Assembly (NCBI GenBank): GCA_963837025.1
Contig: CAWILT010000001.1
Location: 992,001-1,056,000 of the forward strand
Reading direction: 5' to 3'
Length of the DNA stretch: 64,000 nt
Origin: JALZUV01 sp963837025
GTDB lineage: Bacteria; Pseudomonadota; Alphaproteobacteria; Rickettsiales; JALZUV01
A program made the position numbers and the translations under genes. Each line of letters opens with the position of its first letter. Within the stretch, counting starts at the first letter, position 1. Below, in pieces: positions 27,324 through 35,578 of the stretch. The notes below the pieces were generated by a model. It had not been told where the DNA came from. It did no database searches and saw only the letters and a list, made by a program, of their open reading frames with translations.

Positions 27324-27862
27324 TGAATAAAAGCAAACTTGAGACTTTAGTGGGTGTAGCGGTTGTTGCCGTTGCCGTAATTTTTGCATTCTTTGCCTAT
27401 TCAAGCAGCAATTTAAAATCGATTGATGGTTATAGCGTAAATGCACGTTTTAACAGTGTTGACGGTATTGGTGCCGGCTCTGAAGTGCGTATTGGCGGAA
27501 TTAAAGTAGGCCAGGTAGCACTCATGGATCTCGACCCTGAATCTTATGAAGCAATCGTTACCTTGCAATTGCGTGATGATGTGAAACTTCCTGTCGATAC
27601 TACGGCAGCTATCGTTAGTGCGAGCTTATTAGGCGGCAAATACGTGAATATTGAACCCGGTGGCATGGATGAAATTCTTAACCAAGGCGATGAAATTTCT
27701 TTTACGCAAAGTTCCGTTAATTTTGAAACACTCATTGGCAAAATGGTGCATAGCGGTGGCGGGTTAGAATCTGATGATGAAGCGGCTGTTGATAGCACGT
27801 TAAATAGCGCTGAGCCTACAGCTCAAACCAAGGATAGCGCTGTCCCCAGTTTGCTAGATTAA
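27323..27862 (+). CDS. mlaD: Outer membrane lipid asymmetry maintenance protein MlaD
   Basis: This 179-residue protein has an N-terminal membrane anchor (LVGVAVVAVAVIFAFFAY) and one MCE domain (about 38-115) with YSVNARFNSVDGIGAGSEVRIGGIKVGQV and LLGGKYVNIEPGG. MlaD hexamers form the periplasmic phospholipid channel of the MlaFEDB ABC system, which moves phospholipids between the outer and inner membranes. The other mla genes are not adjacent. The frame starts at 27311, but the ATG at 27323 overlaps the previous stop. The C-terminus is acidic and probably disordered. Confidence 0.93.
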   Translation: MNKSKLETLVGVAVVAVAVIFAFFAYSSSNLKSIDGYSVNARFNSVDGIGAGSEVRIGGIKVGQVALMDLDPESYEAIVTLQLRDDVKLPVDTTAAIVSASLLGGKYVNIEPGGMDEILNQGDEISFTQSSVNFETLIGKMVHSGGGLESDDEAAVDSTLNSAEPTAQTKDSAVPSLLD

Positions 27863-27864
27863 GC

Positions 27865-28383
27865 GTGCGTTTTGCTCTTGTTTTAATCGCATATTTTATT
27901 GCTTTTCCTGTGGTTGCGCAGGAGGTGATTATCGCTGAAGAAAGCGAAGAACTTGTCGATGCGCCACCTGAAGCACCTAAAGAATATAGTGGATTACGAT
28001 TTCGTGGTTTAAATAAAATCACCACACGCACCGAAGAATTTACAAGCGAAATGGGTAAAGCCATCACATTTGGTAGTTTAGAGATTATTCCGCGAGCGTG
28101 TTGGACTGCCCCTGCTAATCAACGACCGGAACAAGCGGGGTTACTAGAAATAGTAAATCGCGAACCCAACCAACAACCTGAACGACTGTTTTTTGGCTGG
28201 ATGTTTGCTACTTCACCCGGAATATCATCACTAGAACATCCGCTTTACGATATTACCATGCTTGAATGCATACTGAAAAATCCGGTTAAAGAAACATCGC
28301 CACCGTCAGATGAGTTGCAAATTGAACCTGAAATTCAAAGTGATAGCCCAATAGACGATGGCGTGCGTATATTAGAAGATTAA
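27865..28383 (+). CDS. DUF2155 domain-containing exported protein
   Basis: This 172-residue protein starts with GTG two bases after the mlaD stop. It has a signal peptide (MRFALVLIAYFIAFPVVAQ), an acidic linker, and the DUF2155 domain: LRGLNKITTR-like segment, GSLEIIPRACWTAPANQRPEQAG, RLFFGWMFATSPGISSLEHPLYD and the terminal cysteine MLECI. DUF2155 proteins are periplasmic and of unknown function, and commonly follow the NDUFA12-type gene and mlaD in alphaproteobacteria. The three genes form one tight unit. Confidence 0.88.
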   Translation: MRFALVLIAYFIAFPVVAQEVIIAEESEELVDAPPEAPKEYSGLRFRGLNKITTRTEEFTSEMGKAITFGSLEIIPRACWTAPANQRPEQAGLLEIVNREPNQQPERLFFGWMFATSPGISSLEHPLYDITMLECILKNPVKETSPPSDELQIEPEIQSDSPIDDGVRILED

Positions 28384-28396
28384 ACCGCGCGAGCTG

Positions 28397-28939
28397 TTAT
28401 TTTTTCTCAAACAAATCTTTAAAGTCGCTATAGCCTTCTTTTTCTAAATCAGCCTTGGGCACAAATCGTAATGCAGCAGAATTAATGCAAAAACGTTTGC
28501 CGCCTTTATCGGCTGGGCCATCATCAAACACATGCCCTAAATGCGAATCGGCTTTTTCGGAGCGCACTTCAGTGCGTGTCATAAACATCTTAGTATCAGA
28601 TTTCGTTTTTACATCGGCAATAGGTTTGGTAAAACTTGGCCAGCCAGTGCCCGAATCAAATTTATCAACAGATGAAAATAGCGGCTCGCCGCTTTGCACA
28701 TCTACATAAATACCTTCTTCTTTATGATCCCAATATTTATTATCGAAAGCAGGTTCAGTGCCATCATGTTGGGTAACATATTTTTGCATTTTATCCAGCT
28801 GCGGTGCTTCTTTTATATCCGCTAAATGATGTTTAACGGTTGATTCGGGTTTCGTGCTCATAGCGGGTGCCTCCTGCGCATTTGCCTGAATTGACAAACT
28901 GGTTAACAAGATAGGAACAATCCATTTCATTTTCAACAT
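28397..28939 (-). CDS. msrB: Peptide-methionine (R)-S-oxide reductase MsrB, exported form
   Basis: This 180-residue enzyme reduces the R epimer of methionine sulfoxide in proteins. It has a signal peptide (MKWIVPILLTSLSIQANAQ), so it is probably periplasmic. MsrB motifs include GTEPAFDNKYWDHKEEGIYVD (split around GxEPPF-like start), SGTGWPSFTKPI, RSEKADSHLGHVFDDGP and the catalytic Cys151 in RFCINSAALRF. It lacks the two CxxC zinc pairs found in many MsrB proteins. It is convergent with the DUF2155 gene. Confidence 0.94.
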   Translation of the reverse strand: MLKMKWIVPILLTSLSIQANAQEAPAMSTKPESTVKHHLADIKEAPQLDKMQKYVTQHDGTEPAFDNKYWDHKEEGIYVDVQSGEPLFSSVDKFDSGTGWPSFTKPIADVKTKSDTKMFMTRTEVRSEKADSHLGHVFDDGPADKGGKRFCINSAALRFVPKADLEKEGYSDFKDLFEKK

Positions 28940-29079
28940 TAGTGCCTCACTTTGGTTAATTCTCTATGCATACCTTCGTTACGGTTCTGTGAAACATTAC
29001 TAAAAATCTTATATCTTCGTTAAATTGTCATATTTATTCGGCATACTAAGGTTAGAGCAAAACGAATAAGGAAAATACG

Positions 29080-29637
29080 ATGTTGAAATGGTTCACAAAT
29101 GCAGCTGAGAAAGTTACTGGTTGGCTGGAAATTATCGGTTGGTTCACCAGCGCTGAAACTCAGGATACAATCAATAAGGGCGAAAATATTACAGATGTAG
29201 TTAAAGCTACAACGGATGCATTATCGGATGGTTTTCAATGGCACGATATTACCGATGTTGCCAAGACAGGTGCAGGCGCATATGTAGATCAAACTTTAAC
29301 CGAGAAAACACGTAATTTTCTAAGTTCATTCTTTTTGACTAAATGGCTGCCCGATTTTATTATACAAGCTATATCATCATGGGTAGGCAACCTCTCGCAA
29401 GAAATGGTGGAAAGTGTCGTTGATACTGTTGGTGATGCTGTTATTGGCGATACCCGTGAGCAAAAAGTGAACAACCTTGATAAACTTGTACCCGAAGAAA
29501 TTCGCAATCAAGATTTAAATGGCAATGGTAAACGCGGCACTGATATGGAAGAGGCAAATACCGCTACCCCTACTTATGTACCTAACGCTGCTATAGTTGC
29601 CAATCAAAGTAAGGCACAATTAGCAACTACTCATTAA
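29080..29637 (+). CDS. Orphan protein of unknown function
   Basis: No family recognised. This 185-residue protein has a Trp-rich amphipathic N-terminus (MLKWFTNAAEKVTGWLEIIGWF), a Thr/Asp/Val-rich middle, a moderately hydrophobic helix (about 86-105, FLTKWLPDFIIQAISSWVG) and an Asn/Gly/Asp-rich stretch (NQDLNGNGKRGTDMEE) that recalls a calcium-binding loop without meeting the consensus. The AAGGA ribosome-binding site precedes the ATG and a terminator follows, so it is probably a single-gene transcript. It is AT-richer than neighbouring housekeeping genes and may be lineage-specific. Confidence 0.7.
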   Translation: MLKWFTNAAEKVTGWLEIIGWFTSAETQDTINKGENITDVVKATTDALSDGFQWHDITDVAKTGAGAYVDQTLTEKTRNFLSSFFLTKWLPDFIIQAISSWVGNLSQEMVESVVDTVGDAVIGDTREQKVNNLDKLVPEEIRNQDLNGNGKRGTDMEEANTATPTYVPNAAIVANQSKAQLATTH

Positions 29638-29659
29638 ATAGCATTATCATCAATTTTCA

Positions 29660-29689
29660 AAAACCCTGCTTAAAAGCGGGGTTTTTTTA
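29660..29689 (+). terminator. Rho-independent terminator, probably bidirectional
   Basis: The stem AACCCTGCT and AGCGGGGTT (9 bp with one wobble) has a TAAA loop and is followed by seven T on the plus strand and a run of T on the minus strand. It lies between the convergent orphan gene and icd and can serve both. Confidence 0.82.
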
Positions 29690-30904
29690 TGTTGCCAAAT
29701 TAGTCTGCAGCTTATCTGCAATCGCATCTAAAAAATCGCGGCTATTTAAGTAGGCTTGATCTTTACCAACTAACGCTGCCAAATCTTTGGTCATTGCGCC
29801 GCCTTCAACCGTATCAATACAGGCTTTTTCTAACGCATCAGCAAATTCTATTACCTTGGGTGTGTCATCAAACTGACCGCGATAGCGTAATGCACCGCTC
29901 CAGGCAAAAATAGTGGCAAGCGGGTTGGTGCTGGTAGCCTCACCTTTTTGATGTGCACGATAATGGCGCGTTACCGTGCCATGCGCGGCTTCAGTTTCCA
30001 CCGTTTTACCATCGGGGGTTATTAGCACGCTGGTCATCAAACCAAGCGATCCAAAGCCTTGTGCAACGATATCAGACTGCACATCGCCATCATAATTTTT
30101 GCACGCCCAAACAAAACCGCCTTCAGTTTTCAGCGCGAAAGCAACCATATCATCAATCAAGCGATGTTCATACCACAGGCCTTTAGCCTCGAATGTAGAT
30201 TTAAATTCTGCTTCATAGACACGCTCAAAAATATCTTTAAAGCGACCATCATACTTCTTTAAAATAGTATTTTTGGTACTGTGATACACAGGCATATTTT
30301 GCGACAGGCCATAGTTGAAACATGCACGGGCGAACCCTTCGATTGAGTCATCTAAATTATACATACCCATAGCAACGCCGGCCGATTCGAACTTAAAAAT
30401 CTCCCACTCTTTAGGCTCGCCGCCATTAGTTGGTGTAAAGGTCATGGTGAGGGTTCCTGGCTCCTCAACCACCAAATCCGTAGCGCGATATTGATCGCCA
30501 AAAGCATGACGCCCTACGATAATGGGCTTTTTCCAACCACCTACATATTTAGGAATATTATCGCAAATAATGGGCGCACGAAAAATCGTGCCGTCCAATA
30601 TATTGCGAATCGTGCCATTGGGCGATTTATACATTTTCTTTAAATTAAATTCCTTCACCCGCACTTCATCGGGGGTAATGGTGGCGCATTTAACACCAAC
30701 GCCATGCTGTTTGATGGCATTCGCCGCATCAATGGTGATTTGATCATCGGTTTCATCGCGCTTTTGAATTGATAAATCAAAATATTTTAAATCAATTTCA
30801 AGATAAGGCGTTATCAATAATTCTTTAATCCACGCCCACAAAATGCGCGTCATCTCATCGCCATCCATCTCCACGATAGGGTTTTTAACGGTAATTTTTT
30901 GCAT
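29687..30904 (-). CDS. icd: NADP-dependent isocitrate dehydrogenase
   Basis: This roughly 405-residue TCA-cycle enzyme converts isocitrate to 2-oxoglutarate with NADP. It belongs to the eukaryote-like dimeric type common in alphaproteobacteria: ITVKNPIVEMDGDEMTRILW at the N-terminus, SPNGTIRNILDGTIFRAPI (substrate Ser/Arg), DDMVAFALKTEGGFVWACKNYDGDVQSD and EAAHGTVTRHYR. The frame runs upstream to 30970, but the ATG at 30904 preceded by GAGAGG gives the conserved start. It is divergent from acs, with 60 bases between the chosen starts. Confidence 0.97.
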   Translation of the reverse strand: MQKITVKNPIVEMDGDEMTRILWAWIKELLITPYLEIDLKYFDLSIQKRDETDDQITIDAANAIKQHGVGVKCATITPDEVRVKEFNLKKMYKSPNGTIRNILDGTIFRAPIICDNIPKYVGGWKKPIIVGRHAFGDQYRATDLVVEEPGTLTMTFTPTNGGEPKEWEIFKFESAGVAMGMYNLDDSIEGFARACFNYGLSQNMPVYHSTKNTILKKYDGRFKDIFERVYEAEFKSTFEAKGLWYEHRLIDDMVAFALKTEGGFVWACKNYDGDVQSDIVAQGFGSLGLMTSVLITPDGKTVETEAAHGTVTRHYRAHQKGEATSTNPLATIFAWSGALRYRGQFDDTPKVIEFADALEKACIDTVEGGAMTKDLAALVGKDQAYLNSRDFLDAIADKLQTNLAT

Positions 30905-30964
30905 TGGCTTGGCCTCTCTTATAATTTTACGATATGGTAGCGCTATCAAATGAGTGAGGCAATC

Positions 30965-32863
30965 ATGCAATGGGAAAAATATCAGAATAATTATCGTGAA
31001 TCCTTATCTGACCCCGCCGCTTATTGGGCAGAACAGGCTAAGCGGCTTGATTGGCGGGCGCAATGGACACAAACGATGGATTGTTCATTTGCTAAACCGG
31101 ATGTGCATATTGCGTGGTTTAAGGGCGGCACCCTTAATGTAGCTGAAAATTGTGTTGATCGGCATTTAACTGATAAGGCTGATCAACCCGCCATTATTTG
31201 GGTGGGTGATAATCCTAATGAACCTGTACAGCATATCAGCTATGCGGATCTTTCAAAACGCGTTAATCGCTGTGCTAACATGCTAACGCAGCTTGGAGTT
31301 AAAACTGGCGATTGCGTGACGATTTACATGTCGATGATACCGCAAGCAGCAGTGGCCATGCTCGCATGCGCACGCATTGGCGCCATTCATTCGGTGGTGT
31401 TTGGTGGTTTTTCGCCCGCCGCGCTTCGCGGACGTATTCAAGATTGCGACAGCCACTTAACCATCACCGTGGATGAAGGACTGCGTGGTGGCAAAACTAT
31501 CCCGTTAAAAGCCAATGTGGATGAAGCCATCCAAGACCTGCCAAACCAAAAAACATTGGTGGTTAAGCGCACAGGCGGCAACATTGCGTGGGATGCATCA
31601 CGTGACGTCTGGTGGCATGAGGCCGAATTAAATGCCAGCGACATCCATTTTCCACAAGCCTTTGATGCCGAGCACCCACTATTTATTCTTTATACTTCCG
31701 GTTCAACAGGCAAACCCAAAGGGTTGCAACATAGCTCAGCAGGTTATTTGCTTTATGCCATGCACACGTTTGAGCATGTGTTCGATTATAAACAAGGTGA
31801 GGTGTTTTGGTGCACCGCAGATGTGGGCTGGATAACCGGCCACAGCTACATGGTTTATGGCCCGCTCGCCGCTGGCGCGACCACTCTATTATTTGAAGGT
31901 ATTCCCACCTATCCCGATGCCAGCCGTTTCTGGCAGATTGTGGATGCACATCAGGTTGCGCTATTTTACACCGCGCCAACCGCCATTCGCATGTTGATGA
32001 AATTTGGCGATGAAGCATTGCAAAACTCTATACGCAAAAGCTTGCGTATTTTAGGTTCTGTTGGCGAGCCGATTAACCCTACCGCGTGGCAGTGGTATCA
32101 TGACAAGATTGGTCATGGAAAATGCGAGATTGTCGATACATGGTGGCAAACCGAGACGGGTGGCCACATGCTAACCCCACTGCCCTATGCGTGGCCCACT
32201 AAAGCAGGCAGCGCCACCTTGCCCTATTTTGGTATTGAGCCTAAATTATTTGATGCGCAAGGCCATGAATCTGCTGAGCAAGGCGCGTTATGCATCGCCC
32301 AAAGCTGGCCGGGTCAAGCCCGCACCATATGGAACGATCACCCCCGATTTATAGAAACTTATTTCACCGCGTACCCTAATCATTATTTTAGTGGCGATGC
32401 CGCGCGTAAAGATGCCGATTGCTATTATTGGATAGAGGGCCGTATGGATGATGTAATCAATGTTTCCGGCCACCGCATTGGCACGGCTGAGGTTGAAGCA
32501 GCATTGAACGGACATGAAGCAGTTGTAGAATCTGCCGTGGTAGGATTTCCGCATGATATAAAAGGCCAAGCCATTTATGCTTTTGTGATTTTAAACGATG
32601 GATTTGCGTTAGACGATATTTTGCGCAAGCACCTTAACCAATATATTCGGCGCGAGATTGGGCCATTAGCGGTTTGCGACAAAATACAGGATGCCACCAG
32701 CGGACTACCTAAAACCCGAAGCGGTAAAATTATGCGCCGCATATTGCGTAAAATCGCCGCAGGTGAGATTCAAAAACCAAGCGATACTGAAAAATTAGGC
32801 GATATTTCTACCCTGCTAAATCCCGAAGCAATAAAGGATTTAGTGAAAGGCCAACAGATATGA
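30965..32863 (+). CDS. acs: Acetyl-coenzyme A synthetase
   Basis: This 632-residue ANL-family enzyme activates acetate via acetyl-AMP to acetyl-CoA. Motifs: YTSGSTGKPKG (AMP-binding P-loop), TADVGWITGHSYMVYGPL, FEGIPTYPDASRFW, DTWWQTETGG, GRMDDVINVSGHRIGT, and the acetylation-regulated Lys in LPKTRSGKIMRR. The ATG at 30965 has TGAGG at good distance; an ATG at 30950 is also possible. It is divergent from icd, and its 3' end overlaps the DUF1294 gene by ATGA. Regulation by lysine acetylation is known for the family. Confidence 0.96.
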   Translation: MQWEKYQNNYRESLSDPAAYWAEQAKRLDWRAQWTQTMDCSFAKPDVHIAWFKGGTLNVAENCVDRHLTDKADQPAIIWVGDNPNEPVQHISYADLSKRVNRCANMLTQLGVKTGDCVTIYMSMIPQAAVAMLACARIGAIHSVVFGGFSPAALRGRIQDCDSHLTITVDEGLRGGKTIPLKANVDEAIQDLPNQKTLVVKRTGGNIAWDASRDVWWHEAELNASDIHFPQAFDAEHPLFILYTSGSTGKPKGLQHSSAGYLLYAMHTFEHVFDYKQGEVFWCTADVGWITGHSYMVYGPLAAGATTLLFEGIPTYPDASRFWQIVDAHQVALFYTAPTAIRMLMKFGDEALQNSIRKSLRILGSVGEPINPTAWQWYHDKIGHGKCEIVDTWWQTETGGHMLTPLPYAWPTKAGSATLPYFGIEPKLFDAQGHESAEQGALCIAQSWPGQARTIWNDHPRFIETYFTAYPNHYFSGDAARKDADCYYWIEGRMDDVINVSGHRIGTAEVEAALNGHEAVVESAVVGFPHDIKGQAIYAFVILNDGFALDDILRKHLNQYIRREIGPLAVCDKIQDATSGLPKTRSGKIMRRILRKIAAGEIQKPSDTEKLGDISTLLNPEAIKDLVKGQQI

Positions 32864-33288
32864 TTTTAACCGCGCTTATTATTTTGACATTACCTTTACT
32901 GGCGCTTACTGGGTTGCGTCATTGGAGCTATGGGTTGCATGTGGGCATAATGGCGATGGTAAGCTGGATAAAGTTTCCTTCATTCGCTTATGCTTTGTGG
33001 CATCCCTATTATATCTATTTTTTAGGTGGTTGGCATTTAGCTTTCATTACGCTTATTACTTTTGCTGCTTACGGGTGGGATAAGCGGCAAGCTAAACGCG
33101 GTGGCTGGCGGGTGCCTGAAAAAACGCTGCATGCACTCGCATTTATGGGCGGCACTTTAGGGGCATGGGCAGGCAGTAAAGTTTTTCGCCATAAAACAAT
33201 AAAAGGCAGCTTTCGCCAAATGTTTATCGCCGTGGTTATCTTGCAAGCCATCGTTATTAGCGCAGCTATTTGGTTTGTAGCGGCTTAG
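32860..33288 (+). CDS. DUF1294 family membrane protein
   Basis: This 142-residue inner-membrane protein starts within the acs stop (ATGA). Three to four hydrophobic segments are visible, and the diagnostic DUF1294 segment is AAYGWDKRQAKRGGWRVPEKTLHALAFMGG followed by GAWAGSKVFRHKTIKGSF (split here by wording, contiguous in the protein). Function is unknown. Translational coupling to acs is probable. Its stop is directly next to the pilU stop. Confidence 0.85.
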   Translation: MILTALIILTLPLLALTGLRHWSYGLHVGIMAMVSWIKFPSFAYALWHPYYIYFLGGWHLAFITLITFAAYGWDKRQAKRGGWRVPEKTLHALAFMGGTLGAWAGSKVFRHKTIKGSFRQMFIAVVILQAIVISAAIWFVAA

Positions 33289-34428
33289 CTAAATTTCAAG
33301 ATGGTGGCGAGCAGGAATCGTATTTTCTGAGTTTGAACCCGCCGCTGATAATGCCGTTAAGGGAGATACCACCGCTTGTTTCATTTTAAGTTTTAAATTT
33401 TGTGGATTATCCGATTCCGAAAGTGCGGTTTCCATGGTTACTTCACCGCGCACATAGCGCGCCAATAATGCCTGATCAAAGGTTTGCATACCCATGTCGC
33501 CATTACGCTCCATCACCGCGCGCAATTCTTTGATTTTGCCTTGTTCAATTAACTCACGAATAAGACCTTGATTAAGCATAATTTCGCTTACAATTTTACG
33601 CGATCCATCGCGTCCGTTAATTAATCGCTGCGATAAAACACCACGCAAATTTAACGCAAGATTCATCAAAATTTGGCGGCTCTTTTCTTCAGGGAAAAAG
33701 CTTAAAATGCGTTCCACCGCTTGCGGGCAGTTATTCGCATGCAAAGTAGCCAAACATAAATGCCCAGTTTCAGCAAAATTAATGGCATGTTCCATCGCTT
33801 CAGCATCACGAATTTCGCCAATTAGCACAACATCGGGGCGTTGGCGTAGCGCATTTTTTAACGCCGATTGAAATGAATGCGTATCAATGCCTACATCGCG
33901 TTGGGTGATAATACAATTTTCATGGGTATGTTGAAATTCAATCGGATCTTCCACCGTAATGATATGGCCGCGGCCATGTTTATTGCGATGACTAATCATC
34001 GCGGCGATAGAAGATGATTTACCCGAACCGGTTGGGCCGACCACCAAAACCAAGCCGCGTCGTTGCATCGCTAAATCAGCGTAAGCACTACCTAACTCAA
34101 GCTGTTCAAAGGTGGGAATGCTGGTGTTTATTCGGCGGATTACCATGCCAGGTTCATGCTGCTGTTTAAACACATTAATACGAAAGCGGCCTTTATCTTC
34201 CCAAGCATAGGCAGTGTTATATTCTAAAGCGTCCTCAAAAATCTCGCGCTGTGCAGGCGTGAGAATTTGATCAATAATGTGATTAATCATTTCGCGATTT
34301 AAGCTTTCACCTTCGGGTTTAATACCCGAATCGGAACGGAAAGCTGCAGGACAGCCCGCAGTGATATATAAATCAGATGCTGAATAATCGAGCATTTTTT
34401 GAAAAAGATCGTTGCAGCTCCAGTTCAT
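33289..34428 (-). CDS. pilU: Type IV pilus retraction-associated ATPase PilU
   Basis: This 379-residue secretion-superfamily hexameric ATPase has the Walker A GPTGSGKSSS, the Asp box ITVEDPIEFQH, the Walker B region VVLIGEIRDAEAMEHAI and the His box AETGHLCLATLHANN. The last motif with FFPEEKSRQILMNLALNLRG is typical of PilU rather than PilT. It assists retraction of type IV pili under load. Its start overlaps the pilT stop as TAATG. No pilin assembly genes (pilB, pilC, pilQ) lie in the window, but three pseudopilins do. Confidence 0.93.
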   Translation of the reverse strand: MNWSCNDLFQKMLDYSASDLYITAGCPAAFRSDSGIKPEGESLNREMINHIIDQILTPAQREIFEDALEYNTAYAWEDKGRFRINVFKQQHEPGMVIRRINTSIPTFEQLELGSAYADLAMQRRGLVLVVGPTGSGKSSSIAAMISHRNKHGRGHIITVEDPIEFQHTHENCIITQRDVGIDTHSFQSALKNALRQRPDVVLIGEIRDAEAMEHAINFAETGHLCLATLHANNCPQAVERILSFFPEEKSRQILMNLALNLRGVLSQRLINGRDGSRKIVSEIMLNQGLIRELIEQGKIKELRAVMERNGDMGMQTFDQALLARYVRGEVTMETALSESDNPQNLKLKMKQAVVSPLTALSAAGSNSENTIPARHHLEI

Positions 34429-35537
34429 TAAAATTGCCCAGCCGTTGCATTAACACCGCCATTAACAATATTGCCTGTGGCATTATGCGGCAAACTATTG
34501 CCCATATCACCATCGGTAATCAACAGGCGGCGGGCTTCATCTGATGTAATGATATTATTATTTAACAAATTGGTAATTGAATTTTTCATCAATAACATAC
34601 CGGCTTTACTGCCTGTTTGAATCATTGAATTTAATTGCGGAATTTTATTTTCGCGTATTAAATTTCGCACAGCAGGAGTGCCCACCAAAATTTCATGTGC
34701 CGCTACACGGCCTGTGCCATCTGCACGCTTCAATAATGTTTGGGTTACCACCGCTTCGAGTGATACTGATAGCATCGCGCGCACCATCTCTTTTTCGCCA
34801 GCAGGGAATACATCAATGATACGGTCAATGGTTTTGGGTGCTGAATTGGTATGCAACGTACCCAATACTAAATGCCCGGTTTCAGCCGCTGTCATAGCCA
34901 GTTGAATGGTTTCTAAGTCGCGCATCTCTCCCACCAAAATAATATCCGGATCTTCGCGAAGGGCACTTTTTAATGCGCGAGCAAATGATTGCGTGCTGCT
35001 ACCCACTTCACGATGGTTAATAAGCGATCGCTTCGAAGGATGAATAAATTCCACCGGGTCTTCAATGGTAAGAATATGCTTGGCTTCGGTTTCATTGATA
35101 TGGTTAATCATCGCGGCCATGGTGGTCGATTTACCTGAACCAGTTGGCCCAGTTACCAGCAATAATCCTTTTGGGCGCTGTACTAGCTGTTTTAAAATAG
35201 GCGGTGCGTTTAACTGCTCTAGCGATAAAATTTTCGTAGGAATGGTTCGCATCACGGCCGCAGGCCCAGCCATGGTGTTAAAAGCATTTATGCGAAAACG
35301 CATATCATCGCCAAATGTGAGTGCGAAATCGAGCTCAAACTCGCGCTCATAATCGGTACGCTGTTGCTCAGTAAGTATCGAGTAGAGCAAATGCTTGACG
35401 ACATCTGCTTTAAGCGGCTCCATCTTCATGGGCACAATATCGCCATTTATACGCAATAAAGGTGGGTTACCCGTTGATAGATGCAAATCGGAAGCGCCAT
35501 TCTTTTTTGCAAAAACAAGTAGCTCGGTTATGTCCAC
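34428..35537 (-). CDS. pilT: Type IV pilus retraction ATPase PilT
   Basis: This 369-residue cytoplasmic ATPase disassembles pili to generate twitching force. It has Walker A GPTGSGKSTTMAAMI, the Asp box ILTIEDPVEFIH, Walker B ILVGEMRDLETIQLAM and the His box AETGHLVLGTLHTNS, plus the PilT C-terminal AIRNLIRE-type motif (TPAVRNLIRENK). The tail beyond about residue 335 is Asn/Gly-rich and probably disordered. It is expressed with pilU; a TPR protein gene lies 41 bases upstream on the same strand. Confidence 0.95.
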   Translation of the reverse strand: MDITELLVFAKKNGASDLHLSTGNPPLLRINGDIVPMKMEPLKADVVKHLLYSILTEQQRTDYEREFELDFALTFGDDMRFRINAFNTMAGPAAVMRTIPTKILSLEQLNAPPILKQLVQRPKGLLLVTGPTGSGKSTTMAAMINHINETEAKHILTIEDPVEFIHPSKRSLINHREVGSSTQSFARALKSALREDPDIILVGEMRDLETIQLAMTAAETGHLVLGTLHTNSAPKTIDRIIDVFPAGEKEMVRAMLSVSLEAVVTQTLLKRADGTGRVAAHEILVGTPAVRNLIRENKIPQLNSMIQTGSKAGMLLMKNSITNLLNNNIITSDEARRLLITDGDMGNSLPHNATGNIVNGGVNATAGQF

Positions 35538-35578
35538 GTTTACTCTCCAATGTTATGCCTGATAATAAGGCAGAAAAT

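Noticed and set aside
31683..32018. 111-residue minus-strand ORF inside acs
   Set aside because: Antisense shadow of a strongly conserved gene.
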